This document shows positions 18,701 through 26,283 of a DNA stretch of 64,000 nt, one piece after another (position 1 is the stretch's first letter; every line of letters begins with the position of its first letter). This stretch comes from Kitasatospora humi. Lineage in GTDB: Bacteria; Actinomycetota; Actinomycetes; Streptomycetales; Streptomycetaceae. The DNA lies in assembly GCF_020907985.1 (NCBI RefSeq), contig NZ_JAJJPA010000009.1:142144-206143 (forward strand), written 5' to 3'. The notes beneath the pieces were generated by a model. That model searched no databases. It was given only the letters and a program-made list of their open reading frames with translations, and was not told where the DNA came from. Made by a program: the position numbers and the translations under genes.

Positions 18701-18979
18701 GACAACGGCAACTCCGGCATCGACCTGCTGCGCCGGCGCGAGGACGTCGACCTGGTCCTGATGGACCTGATGATGCCTGAACTCGACGGCTACGGCGCGA
18801 TCGCCGCCATCCGCGAGCTGCCCGACTACCGGCAGCTGCCCATCATCGCGCTGACCGCCAAGGCGATGCCCGGCGACCGTGCCAAGAGCCTCGCGGCCGG
18901 CGCCGACGACCACATCACCAAGCCGGTGGACACCGACGAGCTGCTCGACCGCATCCGCTACTGGCTTGGCCGCCACTGA
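15797..18979 (+). CDS. Soluble HAMP-array hybrid histidine kinase with GAF and receiver domains
   Basis: This is a very large cytosolic sensor with no TM segment. Residues ~15-430 hold about four near-identical HAMP units; the [16 protein letters not shown] block recurs with ~92-residue spacing, as in fungal group III (Nik1) kinases. A GAF domain (~455-595) and a coiled coil (~600-675) follow. The HisKA box has His684 in NMSHELRTP, and the HATPase has [13 protein letters not shown] and [12 protein letters not shown]-terminal receiver has phospho-acceptor Asp990 ([10 protein letters not shown]) and a conserved ITKPVD Lys. ATG 15797 (GAGG at eight bases) is preferred to GTG 15770. Flanking STAS and RsbW genes suggest it feeds phosphorylation into sigma control. 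HAMP arrays are often osmosensors. Confidence 0.93.
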   Translation: MTRASVTTGPGGEEALRRLLAGLTAVRDGDLSVRLPESAQGLLGEIDQVFNGMVEQLALLAAEVTRVSREVGTEGRLGGQAELPGVRGAWAELARGVNAMAGRLTDQVRNIAQVTTAVAEGDLSQKITVDARGEILELKETINTMVDTLSAFADEVTRVAREVGSDGILGGQATVRGVSGTWKDLTDNVNVMASNLTGQVRSIAQVATAVAKGDLSQKITVEAKGEVAALAEVINTMVDTLSAFADEVTRVAREVGTEGNLGGQATVRGVSGTWKDLTDNVNFMAHNLTSQVRNIAQVTTAVAHGDLTRKIDVDARGEILELKTTINTMVDTLSAFAGEVTRVAREVGSQGRLGGQAEVEGVWGTWKRLTENVNELAGNLTRQVRAIAEVTSAVAEGDLTRSITVEAPGEVGELKDNINAMVESLRRTTRDNLEQDWLKTNLARLSDLGHGQRDLGQVADLLLAELAPLVDAQYGVFYLAGESADGPELSAVAGYGIEPGDLARSFRLGESLVGQVGRDRRTMLVRSVPPGYATVRSGTGAAEVSELILLPVLMEDQLLAVLELASFQPFSALHRDLLDRFTAAVGANISSLLANARTDELLQEAQRLTDEMRAQSQELRSRQQELQASNAELADKAEQLAQRNRDIEAKNLEIEQARQELEDRAQQLSRTSMYKSEFLANMSHELRTPLNSLLILAQLLAQNADENLTPKQVEYAGVIHSAGSDLLQLINDILDLSKVEAGKLEISPASFPLHQLLEYVELTFRPQTEQKGLRFTVRTAPDAPRTLVTDEARLRQVLRNLLSNAVKFTETGRVELTVERAKAQELPPVLAGASDALAFRIEDTGIGIAEENLDTIFDAFRQADSATDRRYGGTGLGLSISRELAGLLGGAISVVSRPGQGSRFTLYLPAGAEPEARPTAAPRPATHRSVHGDDSLAERVVLVVDDDVRNVFALAGALEQAGMQVLQADNGNSGIDLLRRREDVDLVLMDLMMPELDGYGAIAAIRELPDYRQLPIIALTAKAMPGDRAKSLAAGADDHITKPVDTDELLDRIRYWLGRH

Positions 18980-18995
18980 CCGGACGGGAGACGCC

Positions 18996-19367
18996 ATGCA
19001 GCCACGAGGCAACACCGGTCCGCAGCCCCTGCTGACGCCGACCCGGTGGCAGCGGGACGGCACCGGAGTGCCCTCCTGCGCCGGGGACTTCGACCAGGAC
19101 GGCGCCGACGGGCCGCATCGGGCACTCGCCGACACCCCGGCCGACGGTCCGCGCCTCGTCCCGGTCGACCTGGCCGGGATCGACCCCGGCGGCTCCGCCG
19201 GTGTGCACGTGCTGCTCCGGACCCGGCAGGGCGCCGAAGCCGCCGGGGCCGGCCCGGAACCGTCCGCACCCGGCGACCGGGCTGCCCGGCTGTTCGAGCT
19301 GACCGGCGCGGCCACCGCCTTCACCACCCACCCCGCCCAGCACGACGCCCTCGGGCCCGGCGGCTGA
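18996..19367 (+). CDS. Divergent STAS-like protein, probable second anti-sigma antagonist
   Basis: ATG 18996 lies five bases after GGGAG and 16 bases after the kinase stop. The 123-residue protein is poorly conserved. The segment VPVDLAGIDPGGSAGVHVLL, an R-T-R-Q-G-A-E-A-A-G helix and RLFELTGA line up with the phosphosite and following helix of the 15321 STAS protein ([22 protein letters not shown]). Ser67 falls where Ser66 lies there. The first beta strands are eroded. I infer an atypical STAS partner; an unrelated hypothetical protein remains possible. It is probably co-transcribed with the kinase and the RsbW gene. Confidence 0.7.
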   Translation: MQPRGNTGPQPLLTPTRWQRDGTGVPSCAGDFDQDGADGPHRALADTPADGPRLVPVDLAGIDPGGSAGVHVLLRTRQGAEAAGAGPEPSAPGDRAARLFELTGAATAFTTHPAQHDALGPGG

Positions 19368-19382
19368 CCGGAAGCCGTGGCC

Positions 19383-19787
19383 ATGTCCGACACCCGCCGC
19401 CTCCCGCTGGCCCAGCCGATCGCCGGCACGGTCGGCCGCTGCCGCGAGTTCGCCGTGGCGGTGCTGACCGACTGGTGCTGGCTGCCGGCCGCGGACGAGC
19501 GGGGCCGACTGGCCGCCCAGGACGTGCTGCTGGTGGTCTCCGAACTGGTCACCAACGCCTGCCTGCACGCCGGCGGACCGGTCGAACTGGTCATGCGGCG
19601 CCGACCCGGCCAGATCACGGTCGAGGTCACCGACCGCAGCCCGGACCCGCCGGTGCTCCGGCCCCCCGATGACCGGGCCCAGCCCGGCGGCCACGGCCTG
19701 CGGGTGGTCACGATCGTCAGCCTGGACTGGGGGACGCGGCCGTCCGGCGGCGGCAAGACCGTCTGGGCGCGGGTAGGCGCGGGCTGA
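19383..19787 (+). CDS. RsbW-like ATP-binding anti-sigma / regulatory serine kinase
   Basis: ATG 19383 has GGAAG eight bases upstream and is 15 bases after the STAS-like gene. The 134-residue HATPase_c_2 domain shows the N box (SELVTNACLHAGG), a D-x-S-P box (VTDRSPDPP) and the glycine box (GGHGLRVV), ending with KTVWARV. Such proteins bind a SigB-type sigma factor or phosphorylate a STAS antagonist. It is the last gene of the plus-strand cluster and ends eight bases from the convergent phosphatase, which could reverse its phosphorylation. Confidence 0.93.
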   Translation: MSDTRRLPLAQPIAGTVGRCREFAVAVLTDWCWLPAADERGRLAAQDVLLVVSELVTNACLHAGGPVELVMRRRPGQITVEVTDRSPDPPVLRPPDDRAQPGGHGLRVVTIVSLDWGTRPSGGGKTVWARVGAG

Positions 19788-19795
19788 GGGCGCGC

Positions 19796-22081
19796 TCAGA
19801 GGATCCGGATCACCACCAGACTGGTGTCGTCCTCGGTGTCCCCGGTGCTGCGGGCCAGCAGCCGATCGGCCTGCTCGGCGACGTCCGCGGGATCCAGGGC
19901 CTGCACGGCGTCGCGCAATTCGGTGAGACTGCCCCCCAGGTCGGTGTCCCGGCGCTCGATCAGACCGTCGGTGTAGAGGAACAGGGTGTCCTGCGCACGC
20001 AGCGGGGTGACGGTCTCGTGGTAGGTGCTCTCCGGGAGCGCACCCAGCAGGATGTTGTGGGTCGGCTCCAGCATCACCGCCGTGCCGCCCCGCAGCAGCA
20101 CCGGCGGCAGGTGGCCGGCACTCGCCCAGACCAGGCTCCGCCGAGCGGGATCGTAGACGGCGCAGACACCGGTCGCGGTCGGCTGGCCGGACGTGTTCAG
20201 GGCGACCTCGTTGAGCCAGCCCAGCAGGCGGGCCGGCGGTTCCCCGGTCAGCGCCAGTCCGCGCAGTGCGTTGCGCAGCGCCACCATGCCCGTCGCCGCC
20301 TCGATGCCGTGCCCGGCCACGTCACCGACCGCCATCATCACCGGGCCGCCGGGCAGCGGCAGCACGTCGTACCAGTCGCCACCCACCCGGTACTCCTGAC
20401 CTGCCGGGCGGTACCGGGCGGCGACCTGCAGACCCGGTAGCTTGCGCAGGTCGGGCACCTCGGGCACGATCGCCTGCTGCAACTGCAGGGCCAACCGGTG
20501 GCGCACCGCCGACTGCTCGCGCACGGTGGTGAGTTGGTCGAAGGTCGCCTCCAAGGCCACCTCGGTGCGGTGCTGGGCGGAGACGTCCTGGAAGATCCCG
20601 GCGATGCCGGTCAGCGCGCCATCGGTCAGCACGGGCTCGGCGATGATCCGCACCTGGCGCAGGCCGCCCTCCGGTCGTCGCACCCGTACCACCAGCGTCA
20701 CGTTCTCCTGGCGGTTCATCAGCCTGCGCACCGCACCGGCGAGTGCCCGGGCGTCCTCCGGTTCGAAGAGCGGGCCCAGGTCGGCCAGCGGGCGCGGCGG
20801 CGCGTCCAGTGCGAGTCCCAGCAGTTCGAAGGTGTGCTCGGTCCAACGGCTGGTGCCGGCCGCCACGTCGTCCTCGAAGGCACCCAGTCCGGCCAGCCCG
20901 CCGACCACCCGCAGCGCCGAGGAGCTGTGGTCCAGGCCGCCCGGGTGCCACAGCACCGCGGTCCGCTCCTGTTCCACCGGCAGCACCCGGACGTTGGTCA
21001 GGGTGCCCGGCTCCCCGGGCCGCCGCCCAGCCGGCAACTGCGCCTCGATCTGCACGGCCTGGGTCTCCTGGGCCCGCGCGATGAGCTCGCGGAGCAGCGG
21101 TGCCGCGTACGGCAGCAGCTGACCCAGCGGGCGGGGGACCGATCCGAGCAGCCCGGTGCCGGCTCGCCGGGCGGCCTGGTTGGCGTGCTCTACCAGCGGC
21201 TCACCGTCCCCCGAGGGGCTGTGCACCAGCAGCGCCGGGTTGGCCAGCACGTCCAGCAAGGAGGTCAGCACCGGGAGCGACAGCGGCCCGCAGGAGCGGT
21301 AGTCCGGGCGGCGCTGCGCCGCGCTCAGCACCCGTCGGGCCACCTGGCTCAGCATGAGCACCTCGTGCCGCAGGTCTTCGGCCAACTCGGTCGGCTGCGG
21401 CCAGCAGACCAGCATCACGCCGAGCGGTCCCTGGTCCCCGCGCAACGGCAGCACGGCCCGCGCGGCCGCCTCCGACGGCCCGGGCAGTCGGTCCGGGGCC
21501 GTCGGGCCCCGCGGCAGCCACAGCGGCCGCCCCTCGGCATGCACCCGGCGCAGCGGACCCGGCCAGAGCGGCGGGATCCACCGCCAGTGCGTGCGCTCCA
21601 GCGCGCCGAGCCCGGCGCCACCCACCAGCTCCAGGCAGTCGCCGGCGCTCCGCCGCCAGAGCAGCACGCCGCAGGCCCCCAGCGGGCCCAGGGCTTCGCT
21701 CAGCAGGGTCTCGGCCACCTCGTCCAGACTCTCCCGGGCGCCGGCCAGTTCGCCCGTGCGCCGCACCCGGCGCGAAGCGCCGACCGGCTCGGCGGCGGTG
21801 GCGACGGCCGGTGACGGGCCGACCGCCTGGTTGAGCAGGTCGGCTGCGAAGTCCTCGGGGCGCTGGCCGGTGTCCTCGGCGAGCGACACCAGCCGCTCGG
21901 CGGCGTCGGCCGGTTCCAGCGCGTAGCGATCGACCAGCACGCCGGCAGCCAGACTCAGCAGGTGCTGCCGGGCCAGCTCCTCGCGCAACCTCGCCACCTC
22001 GTCCGCCAGTTGGGCGACGCTGTGCGCCGCGTCGGCGACCGGTGGCTGTGCGCGCCGAGTGGCGGGCCGTTCACCGTCCAT
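19796..22081 (-). CDS. ANTAR-GAF-PAS-SpoIIE (PP2C) serine phosphatase
   Basis: ATG 22081 follows GGAGAG at four bases. An ANTAR-like three-helix segment occupies ~25-80 (LAAGVLVDRYALEPADAAERLV), then a GAF region (~115-270), a PAS region (~385-510) and a PP2C domain (~540-760). The phosphatase has a full metal set: GGDWYD, VGDVAGHG, YTDGLIE and EDDTSLVV. It should dephosphorylate STAS antagonists, activating the sigma factor. It is convergent with the RsbW gene and completes a sensor-kinase-antagonist-phosphatase group. An RNA-binding ANTAR unit at the N-terminus of a phosphatase is found in streptomycetes; RNA binding here is untested. Confidence 0.93.
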   Translation of the reverse strand: MDGERPATRRAQPPVADAAHSVAQLADEVARLREELARQHLLSLAAGVLVDRYALEPADAAERLVSLAEDTGQRPEDFAADLLNQAVGPSPAVATAAEPVGASRRVRRTGELAGARESLDEVAETLLSEALGPLGACGVLLWRRSAGDCLELVGGAGLGALERTHWRWIPPLWPGPLRRVHAEGRPLWLPRGPTAPDRLPGPSEAAARAVLPLRGDQGPLGVMLVCWPQPTELAEDLRHEVLMLSQVARRVLSAAQRRPDYRSCGPLSLPVLTSLLDVLANPALLVHSPSGDGEPLVEHANQAARRAGTGLLGSVPRPLGQLLPYAAPLLRELIARAQETQAVQIEAQLPAGRRPGEPGTLTNVRVLPVEQERTAVLWHPGGLDHSSSALRVVGGLAGLGAFEDDVAAGTSRWTEHTFELLGLALDAPPRPLADLGPLFEPEDARALAGAVRRLMNRQENVTLVVRVRRPEGGLRQVRIIAEPVLTDGALTGIAGIFQDVSAQHRTEVALEATFDQLTTVREQSAVRHRLALQLQQAIVPEVPDLRKLPGLQVAARYRPAGQEYRVGGDWYDVLPLPGGPVMMAVGDVAGHGIEAATGMVALRNALRGLALTGEPPARLLGWLNEVALNTSGQPTATGVCAVYDPARRSLVWASAGHLPPVLLRGGTAVMLEPTHNILLGALPESTYHETVTPLRAQDTLFLYTDGLIERRDTDLGGSLTELRDAVQALDPADVAEQADRLLARSTGDTEDDTSLVVIRIL

Positions 22082-22303
22082 GGCGCTCTCCGATACCGGG
22101 CTCGACCGGCATCGCCGGACCTCGCGTCCAGCGTGGTGCACCGGCCGAATTGGTCACCTCCAGCCTCGTCGCTACCAGGCCTGGTCGCAACGCTCGCAGC
22201 CGGAAGCACTCGCGGCCGGATTGCCCGGCACGAAGCGGTGGGCCGGCGCCACAACGTGGCCGGCCCACCGCACTGCGTGGTCAGTGGTGCCCTCACCGCA
22301 TGA

Positions 22304-22789
22304 TCAGTGGTGCACCGGTCGGTGCCAGCTGTTCCACCGCCACCATGTGCTGGTGCCCTTCGCGGTTCCGGCCCGGTCGGTTCCGGCCTGGCCCGGGGTC
22401 GGGTTGTCCTCTGCGGGATCGTTCAACCCCCTTGTGGCGACGGGCTCCTGTCGGGGCGCCGGTTCGGTGCGACTGGGCGTGGGTTCGGTGCGACTGGGCG
22501 CCGGTTCGGTGCGAGTGGTTCCCGCCTCCCTGACGACCAGCCGGGCCGCCTGTACCTCGGTGCGCCGGCGGCGGGCCCGGACCAGCCCGACGCCGAGCAG
22601 GACGGCGCTGATGACCAGGATCAGCGCGAGCGCCATGCCCGACAGGAACATGGCCAGCGGGCTCATGGTGGCGATGTCATGGCCGACGACCGTCACGGTC
22701 GCGGACGGGCCGGTGTTCAGATTGCCGGCGATCACCAGGCCGGTGAAGGCGCCGGTGGCGGCCAGTAGCAGCAGTCCTAGCAACAACAT
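22304..22789 (-). CDS. Small two-TM membrane protein with a Thr-Glu-Pro repeat tail
   Basis: ATG 22789 has GGAGA seven bases upstream. Two TM helices (~1-25 and ~45-70) flank a short outside loop containing VTVVGHDIATMSP, followed by a basic stop (RARRRR). The cytosolic tail carries three TEPAPSR-type repeats, then WWRWNSWHRPVHH. No enzymatic motif is visible. Its start overlaps the stop of the preceding proline-rich gene by one base (TGATG), implying translational coupling. Function unknown. Confidence 0.85.
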   Translation of the reverse strand: MLLLGLLLLAATGAFTGLVIAGNLNTGPSATVTVVGHDIATMSPLAMFLSGMALALILVISAVLLGVGLVRARRRRTEVQAARLVVREAGTTRTEPAPSRTEPTPSRTEPAPRQEPVATRGLNDPAEDNPTPGQAGTDRAGTAKGTSTWWRWNSWHRPVHH

Positions 22790-23040
22790 CAGAGAATCTC
22801 CGTCCGGTCGGATGTCCGTCGCATCACCGGTTCCGGACCGGTCGGCGGCGGTTTCGGCGGCTCGGGCACCGGCGCTGGCGGTGCCGGCGGCACCGGATCC
22901 GGCTCGACCGGCTTCGGTGGCGGTGGCGGTGGCGGTGGCGGCGGCGGGTCCGGCGCGGGAACGGGCCCGGGTTCGGGCACCGGCACCGGCGGCACCGGGT
23001 CGGTCGGCGCCGAGGCGGTGGCGACGACGGTCCTGGGCAC
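22789..23040 (-). CDS. Small proline-rich hypothetical protein
   Basis: GTG 23040 begins two bases after the stop of the 23043 gene, and its stop overlaps the next start. That spacing supports real translation in a three-gene operon. The 83-residue product is mostly PVPEP, (P)n and PAPVPEP, including about eleven consecutive prolines, with a basic end RRTSDRTEIL. Such proline runs stall ribosomes without EF-P. It might act as a spacer cistron or attenuator for the downstream membrane protein. It may also be a noncoding low-complexity stretch. Confidence 0.5.
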   Translation of the reverse strand: MPRTVVATASAPTDPVPPVPVPEPGPVPAPDPPPPPPPPPPPKPVEPDPVPPAPPAPVPEPPKPPPTGPEPVMRRTSDRTEIL

Positions 23041-23042
23041 GG

Positions 23043-23366
23043 CTACCGCCCCAGGGCGTCGGCGAGTTGCTTCTTGTTCATCTTCGAGCGGCCCTTGACG
23101 CCGCGGTGCTTGGCCTCGTTGTAGAGCTGGTCGAACGTGGGGCCCTCGGCGCCGCTGTGCGACCGCTGGCCACCGCGCCGGCCGGACGACATGTCCTTGA
23201 CCGAGGTCCGGCTCGCGGACTCGGACTCGCCGTGCCGCGCCCGTTCCTTGTTGACGGTGCGGGCGGCGATCTCCTTGGCCCGTTTCTCGCTCTCGCCGCG
23301 ATCGAGCGCGCTCTCCTTGATGTGCTCGTACTGCCGTTCCCGTTTGGCATTCGATCCGCGGGGCAT
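23043..23366 (-). CDS. Small basic protein with Rho-N/SAP-like C-terminus ('plasmid stabilization' family)
   Basis: ATG 23366 has AGGAGG six bases upstream. The first half is highly charged (AKRERQYEHIKES, RAKEIAARTVNKERAR), followed by a SSGRRGG linker. The C-terminus (TFDQLYNEAKHRGVKGRSKMNKKQLADAL) matches the Rho N-terminal/SAP-like helix-extended-helix fold. Streptomycete relatives are often labelled plasmid stabilization proteins without proof. A nucleic-acid-binding role is likely. It is the first gene of an operon with the proline-rich and membrane proteins. Confidence 0.85.
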   Translation of the reverse strand: MPRGSNAKRERQYEHIKESALDRGESEKRAKEIAARTVNKERARHGESESASRTSVKDMSSGRRGGQRSHSGAEGPTFDQLYNEAKHRGVKGRSKMNKKQLADALGR

Positions 23367-23479
23367 GACGCGCCTCCTCTCACGCGGGCGTCCGTCTCGT
23401 TCCTGCGCCGCGTCTACCCGGCCCGCGCGGCGCCAACCGCCCCGATGCCCGGCCCCGATGCCCGGCCCCGGGGCGCCCC

Positions 23480-24319
23480 TCAGGACAGGAACGCCGTCAC
23501 CGTGGCCGTGAAGGCCCCGGCGTCGTCCAGCCACGGATAGTGCCCCGCACCCGGCTGGACGACCGTGACGCCGTTCGCACACAGCTCGGCCACTCGGGCC
23601 ACCACGCCGGGCGGGGTGGCCAGGTCGAGTTCCCCGGCAAGCACCAGGACGGGCGCCGGCAGCGCGGCGAGGCCCGCCCGGGTGGCCTCCGGATCCAGGT
23701 CGCCCTCGCAGCCGAAGACCTGCGCCGCCCGCTCGTTCCACTGCGACGCCTGGGCGGCCCGGTGCGCCTGCGTCTGCGCGTCCCACCGGCCGTAGGTGAG
23801 CGGTGCGAGGGCCTGCCAGTCGTCCTCGGTGGCGGTTCCGGTCGCGACCGCGTCGAAGGCCGCCGACGCCGCCTCGAACCACGGTTCGCCCGCGCGCAGC
23901 GGCAGCAGCTCCCGTCGGTCCGCGACGGTGACGACCACTCCGGCAGCGTCGGTGCCCGGGGTGATCAGCAGCAGCCGCCCGATCCGCTGCGGGTGGCGCT
24001 CGGCGTAGCGCATCGCGAGGTTGGCGGCGGCGGAGTGGGCGAGCAGGTCGAGGGTGTCCAGACCCAAGTGGACGCGCAGCCCCTCCACGTCCGCGACCAG
24101 CCGGTCGCACCGGTAGGAGGCCGGATCGTCGGGCGTCGCCGAACGGCCGGTGCCCCGCAGGTCCAGCAGGACCAGCCGGCGGAACGCCGAGAGACCGCCG
24201 AGGTCGCCCAGGTAGGCGGCGTCCCGGAACGGCCCGCCGGCCAGGCACACCAGCGGCGCGCCCCTGCCGACGGTGCGGTAGGCGAGTTCGGTGCCGTCGG
24301 GCGCTTTGAAAAAAGGCAT
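23480..24319 (-). CDS. Alpha/beta-hydrolase (prolyl-aminopeptidase-like)
   Basis: This 279-residue protein has an oxyanion segment CLAGGPFRDAAYLGDL, a strand with LDLRGTGRS, the nucleophile elbow AHSAAAN (Ser in place of GHSxGG), an acid strand PVLVLAGELDLATP and the catalytic His in GAGHYPWLDD. LDLRGTGRS and the GGP motif recall prolyl iminopeptidases and related hydrolases. A cap insertion spans ~125-215. AAGGG precedes ATG 24319. No signal peptide is seen. It follows the NAD-epimerase gene by 36 bp on the same strand, so they may be co-transcribed. The substrate is unknown. Confidence 0.9.
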   Translation of the reverse strand: MPFFKAPDGTELAYRTVGRGAPLVCLAGGPFRDAAYLGDLGGLSAFRRLVLLDLRGTGRSATPDDPASYRCDRLVADVEGLRVHLGLDTLDLLAHSAAANLAMRYAERHPQRIGRLLLITPGTDAAGVVVTVADRRELLPLRAGEPWFEAASAAFDAVATGTATEDDWQALAPLTYGRWDAQTQAHRAAQASQWNERAAQVFGCEGDLDPEATRAGLAALPAPVLVLAGELDLATPPGVVARVAELCANGVTVVQPGAGHYPWLDDAGAFTATVTAFLS

Positions 24320-24355
24320 TGGTTTCCCTTGTGACAGAAGCAGTCTGACGGGCTG

Positions 24356-25345
24356 TCAGTCCTCTGCCAGGGCGGCGGCCTCGGCCTGCGGACTGATCCC
24401 CAGCACCGGGCGGTCCGGACGCTGCGGCGCGACACCGCCCAGCCCGCGCAGCCACGTCCAGGTGTCGGCCACGGTCTCGACGACCGGTCGGCAACGCAGC
24501 CCGGCCCGGTGCGCCTTGGCCGTCTCCAGGCTGTTGAGGAAGTCGTGCAGCTCGCCGGGCGGTGTCCAGATCGGCAGCTGGGACCACGGCTCGATGCCGG
24601 CGGCCAGGATCCGCTCGGGAGCCGTCCAGCGCAGCTCGGCGTCCGAGCCGGTGGCGGCCACGCAGGCGTCGAGCAACTCGCCCATGGTCGTGTGGCCCGG
24701 CCGGCTCACCGTGTTGTACGGACCGGACAGGCCGTCCGCCGCGGCGTCCAGCGCCCAGCTCGCGAGGTCGCGGGCGTCGATGTACTGCAACGTCAGCTCG
24801 CGCGGGCCGGGTGCCAGCACCGGTCCGCCACGGGCGATCCGGCCGAGCCACCAGGTCAGCCGGCCGATGTCCTCGCCCGGCCCGAGGATCAGCCCGGCGC
24901 GCAGCAGCAGCGAACGATCCGCGCCGAACGCGCCGGTGGCGGCCAGCTCCCCGCCGCGCTTGGCGTACGGGTAGGCCACGTCGCCGTCGTCCGGCGACCC
25001 CGGCTCCAGCGCGCCGTCCTCGGCGGCGGCGTGGTCGATCGGATCGGCGTAGACCGAGGCGCTGGAGACGTAGACGTACCGCCCGGCCCGGTCGGCCAGC
25101 AGGCGGGCCGAGTCGCGCACCACCGAGGGCGCGGCCGACCAGGTGTCCACCACCACGTCCCACTCGCCGTCACCGAGCGCGGCCAGCCCGTCGGGTGCGG
25201 TCCGGTCACCGCGGAGCACGGTCGCCCCGGTCGGGGGGCGGTTGGTGCCGCGGTGCAGCATCGTCACGCGCCAGCCGCGCGCCAGGGCGTCGTCGACAAC
25301 GGCACGGCCGACGAAACCAGAACCACCAAGCATCAGAAGTCGCAT
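24356..25345 (-). CDS. NAD(P)-dependent epimerase/dehydratase-family protein
   Basis: The N-terminus MRLLMLGGSGFVGRAVVDDA is an extended-SDR Rossmann motif. VYVSSASVYA with a downstream Y-A-K-R (YPYAKRGGE) gives the Ser/Tyr/Lys catalytic set. Length (329 residues) fits the family. ATG 25345 is chosen; GTG 25354 would add three residues, and the ribosome site is weak for both. It probably acts on a nucleotide sugar or related carbonyl substrate. It is divergent from the HTH/Clp-N operon and upstream of the hydrolase. Exact substrate is not inferable. Confidence 0.9.
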   Translation of the reverse strand: MRLLMLGGSGFVGRAVVDDALARGWRVTMLHRGTNRPPTGATVLRGDRTAPDGLAALGDGEWDVVVDTWSAAPSVVRDSARLLADRAGRYVYVSSASVYADPIDHAAAEDGALEPGSPDDGDVAYPYAKRGGELAATGAFGADRSLLLRAGLILGPGEDIGRLTWWLGRIARGGPVLAPGPRELTLQYIDARDLASWALDAAADGLSGPYNTVSRPGHTTMGELLDACVAATGSDAELRWTAPERILAAGIEPWSQLPIWTPPGELHDFLNSLETAKAHRAGLRCRPVVETVADTWTWLRGLGGVAPQRPDRPVLGISPQAEAAALAED

Positions 25346-25480
25346 GCCCGTCACTGTCCAGCGGCGCCGCGATCAAGTCCAGTCGACTCCGCCGTGAGCG
25401 GAACCGCCGAGGCCGATATCGCTGACGGAGGAATCCGCCGACCGCCCGTCACGCGCACCGGGCCGGCTCGTGGCATGTTG

Positions 25481-25523
25481 AGCAACTCGGGTTGACTAAC
25501 GCAATTAGTCAACTAGAGTTGCT
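25481..25523 (+). promoter_or_regulatory. 43-bp near-perfect palindrome covering a leaderless promoter
   Basis: Two nested inverted repeats share one centre: AGCAACTC (25481-25488) with GAGTTGCT (25516-25523), and GTTGACTAA (25491-25499) with TTAGTCAAC (25505-25513). Inside lie a -35 TTGACT (25492-25497), a 16-bp spacer and a -10 TAGAGT (25514-25519). Transcription should begin at or next to the ATG at 25527, and no ribosome binding site is present. A repressor bound here would block polymerase completely. Confidence 0.8.
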
Positions 25524-25526
25524 TAC

Positions 25527-25784
25527 ATGCCCGGCCCTGAGAACTCCGCTGAGAACCCCGCCCTCCAAGAGCCCGCCGACGCCCTGGCGGCCGTCGCCGC
25601 GTTGCGGCGTCTCGCCGACCAACTGGAGGACGCCGCAGTCGAGCAGGCCATGCGGGCGGGTTGGAGCTGGCCGCAGGTCGCCGAAGCACTCGGAGTGACG
25701 CGGCAGGCCGTCCACAAGAAGCACGCCAAGCGGCTGATCGCCGCCGGGGTCACATTGAGGAGGCGCGGCGATGACCGCGATTGA
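25527..25784 (+). CDS. Small helix-turn-helix protein, likely autoregulator of a Clp-N operon
   Basis: This 85-residue protein has a helical first half (ADALAAVAALRRLADQLEDAAVEQAMRA) and a clear HTH at ~46-68 (WSWPQVAEALGVTRQAVHKKH) with a basic end. The start lies right after the predicted -10, so translation is probably leaderless. Its gene overlaps the downstream Clp-N gene by 14 bp. The large palindrome over its promoter is the natural binding site, making it the likely repressor of its own operon. Confidence 0.9.
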   Translation: MPGPENSAENPALQEPADALAAVAALRRLADQLEDAAVEQAMRAGWSWPQVAEALGVTRQAVHKKHAKRLIAAGVTLRRRGDDRD

Positions 25785-26283
25785 CACCTATCTGCACGCG
25801 ATCGTCGTGCGGGCGGTGCGGGAGGCCCGCGAGGACGCCTCGGCCACGGTCGAGGCCCAGCACCTGCTGCTGGGGATCGCCGACGAACCGGAGGCGACCG
25901 TCCGGGAGGTGCTGACGTCCGCCGGGCTCGACCACCGGGCGCTCCGGGAGGCCCTAGGCCGCGAGTTCGAGCACAGCCTGCAGACCGTCGGGGTGTCGGC
26001 GGCCGCACACCGCCTGCCGCGGCCCAGCCCCGCCTGCGAGCAGCCCAAGTTGGGCGCCAGCGCCAAACTCGCGATGGAACGCGGCTTCGCATCGGTCAGC
26101 CGCAAGCGGGACCTGCGGCCCGCCCACCTGCTGCTCGGGGTCCTGCAGGCACAGCTGGGCACCGTGCCACGAGCGCTGGCGCTGGCCGGAGTCGACCAGG
26201 CCGCGCTGCTGGCGCAGCTGCGGCAAGAGCTCGAAACCACCCGCGACGGAGGAGTCGCGCGAGCACGAGGAGCCGCCGGATGA
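25771..26283 (+). CDS. Clp N-domain (double repeat) protein without an ATPase domain
   Basis: ATG 25771 has GGAGG seven bases upstream and lies inside the end of the HTH gene. The 170-residue protein holds two Clp_N repeats. The first, ~1-70, has EAQHLLLGIADEPEATVREVL; the second, ~90-155, has LRPAHLLLGVLQAQLGTVPRAL. There is no Walker motif. In ClpA/ClpC this domain binds adaptors and substrates. A free copy may act as an adaptor or competitor for ClpC, or sense misfolded protein for the HTH partner. The stop overlaps the next start (ATGA). Confidence 0.92.
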   Translation: MTAIDTYLHAIVVRAVREAREDASATVEAQHLLLGIADEPEATVREVLTSAGLDHRALREALGREFEHSLQTVGVSAAAHRLPRPSPACEQPKLGASAKLAMERGFASVSRKRDLRPAHLLLGVLQAQLGTVPRALALAGVDQAALLAQLRQELETTRDGGVARARGAAG

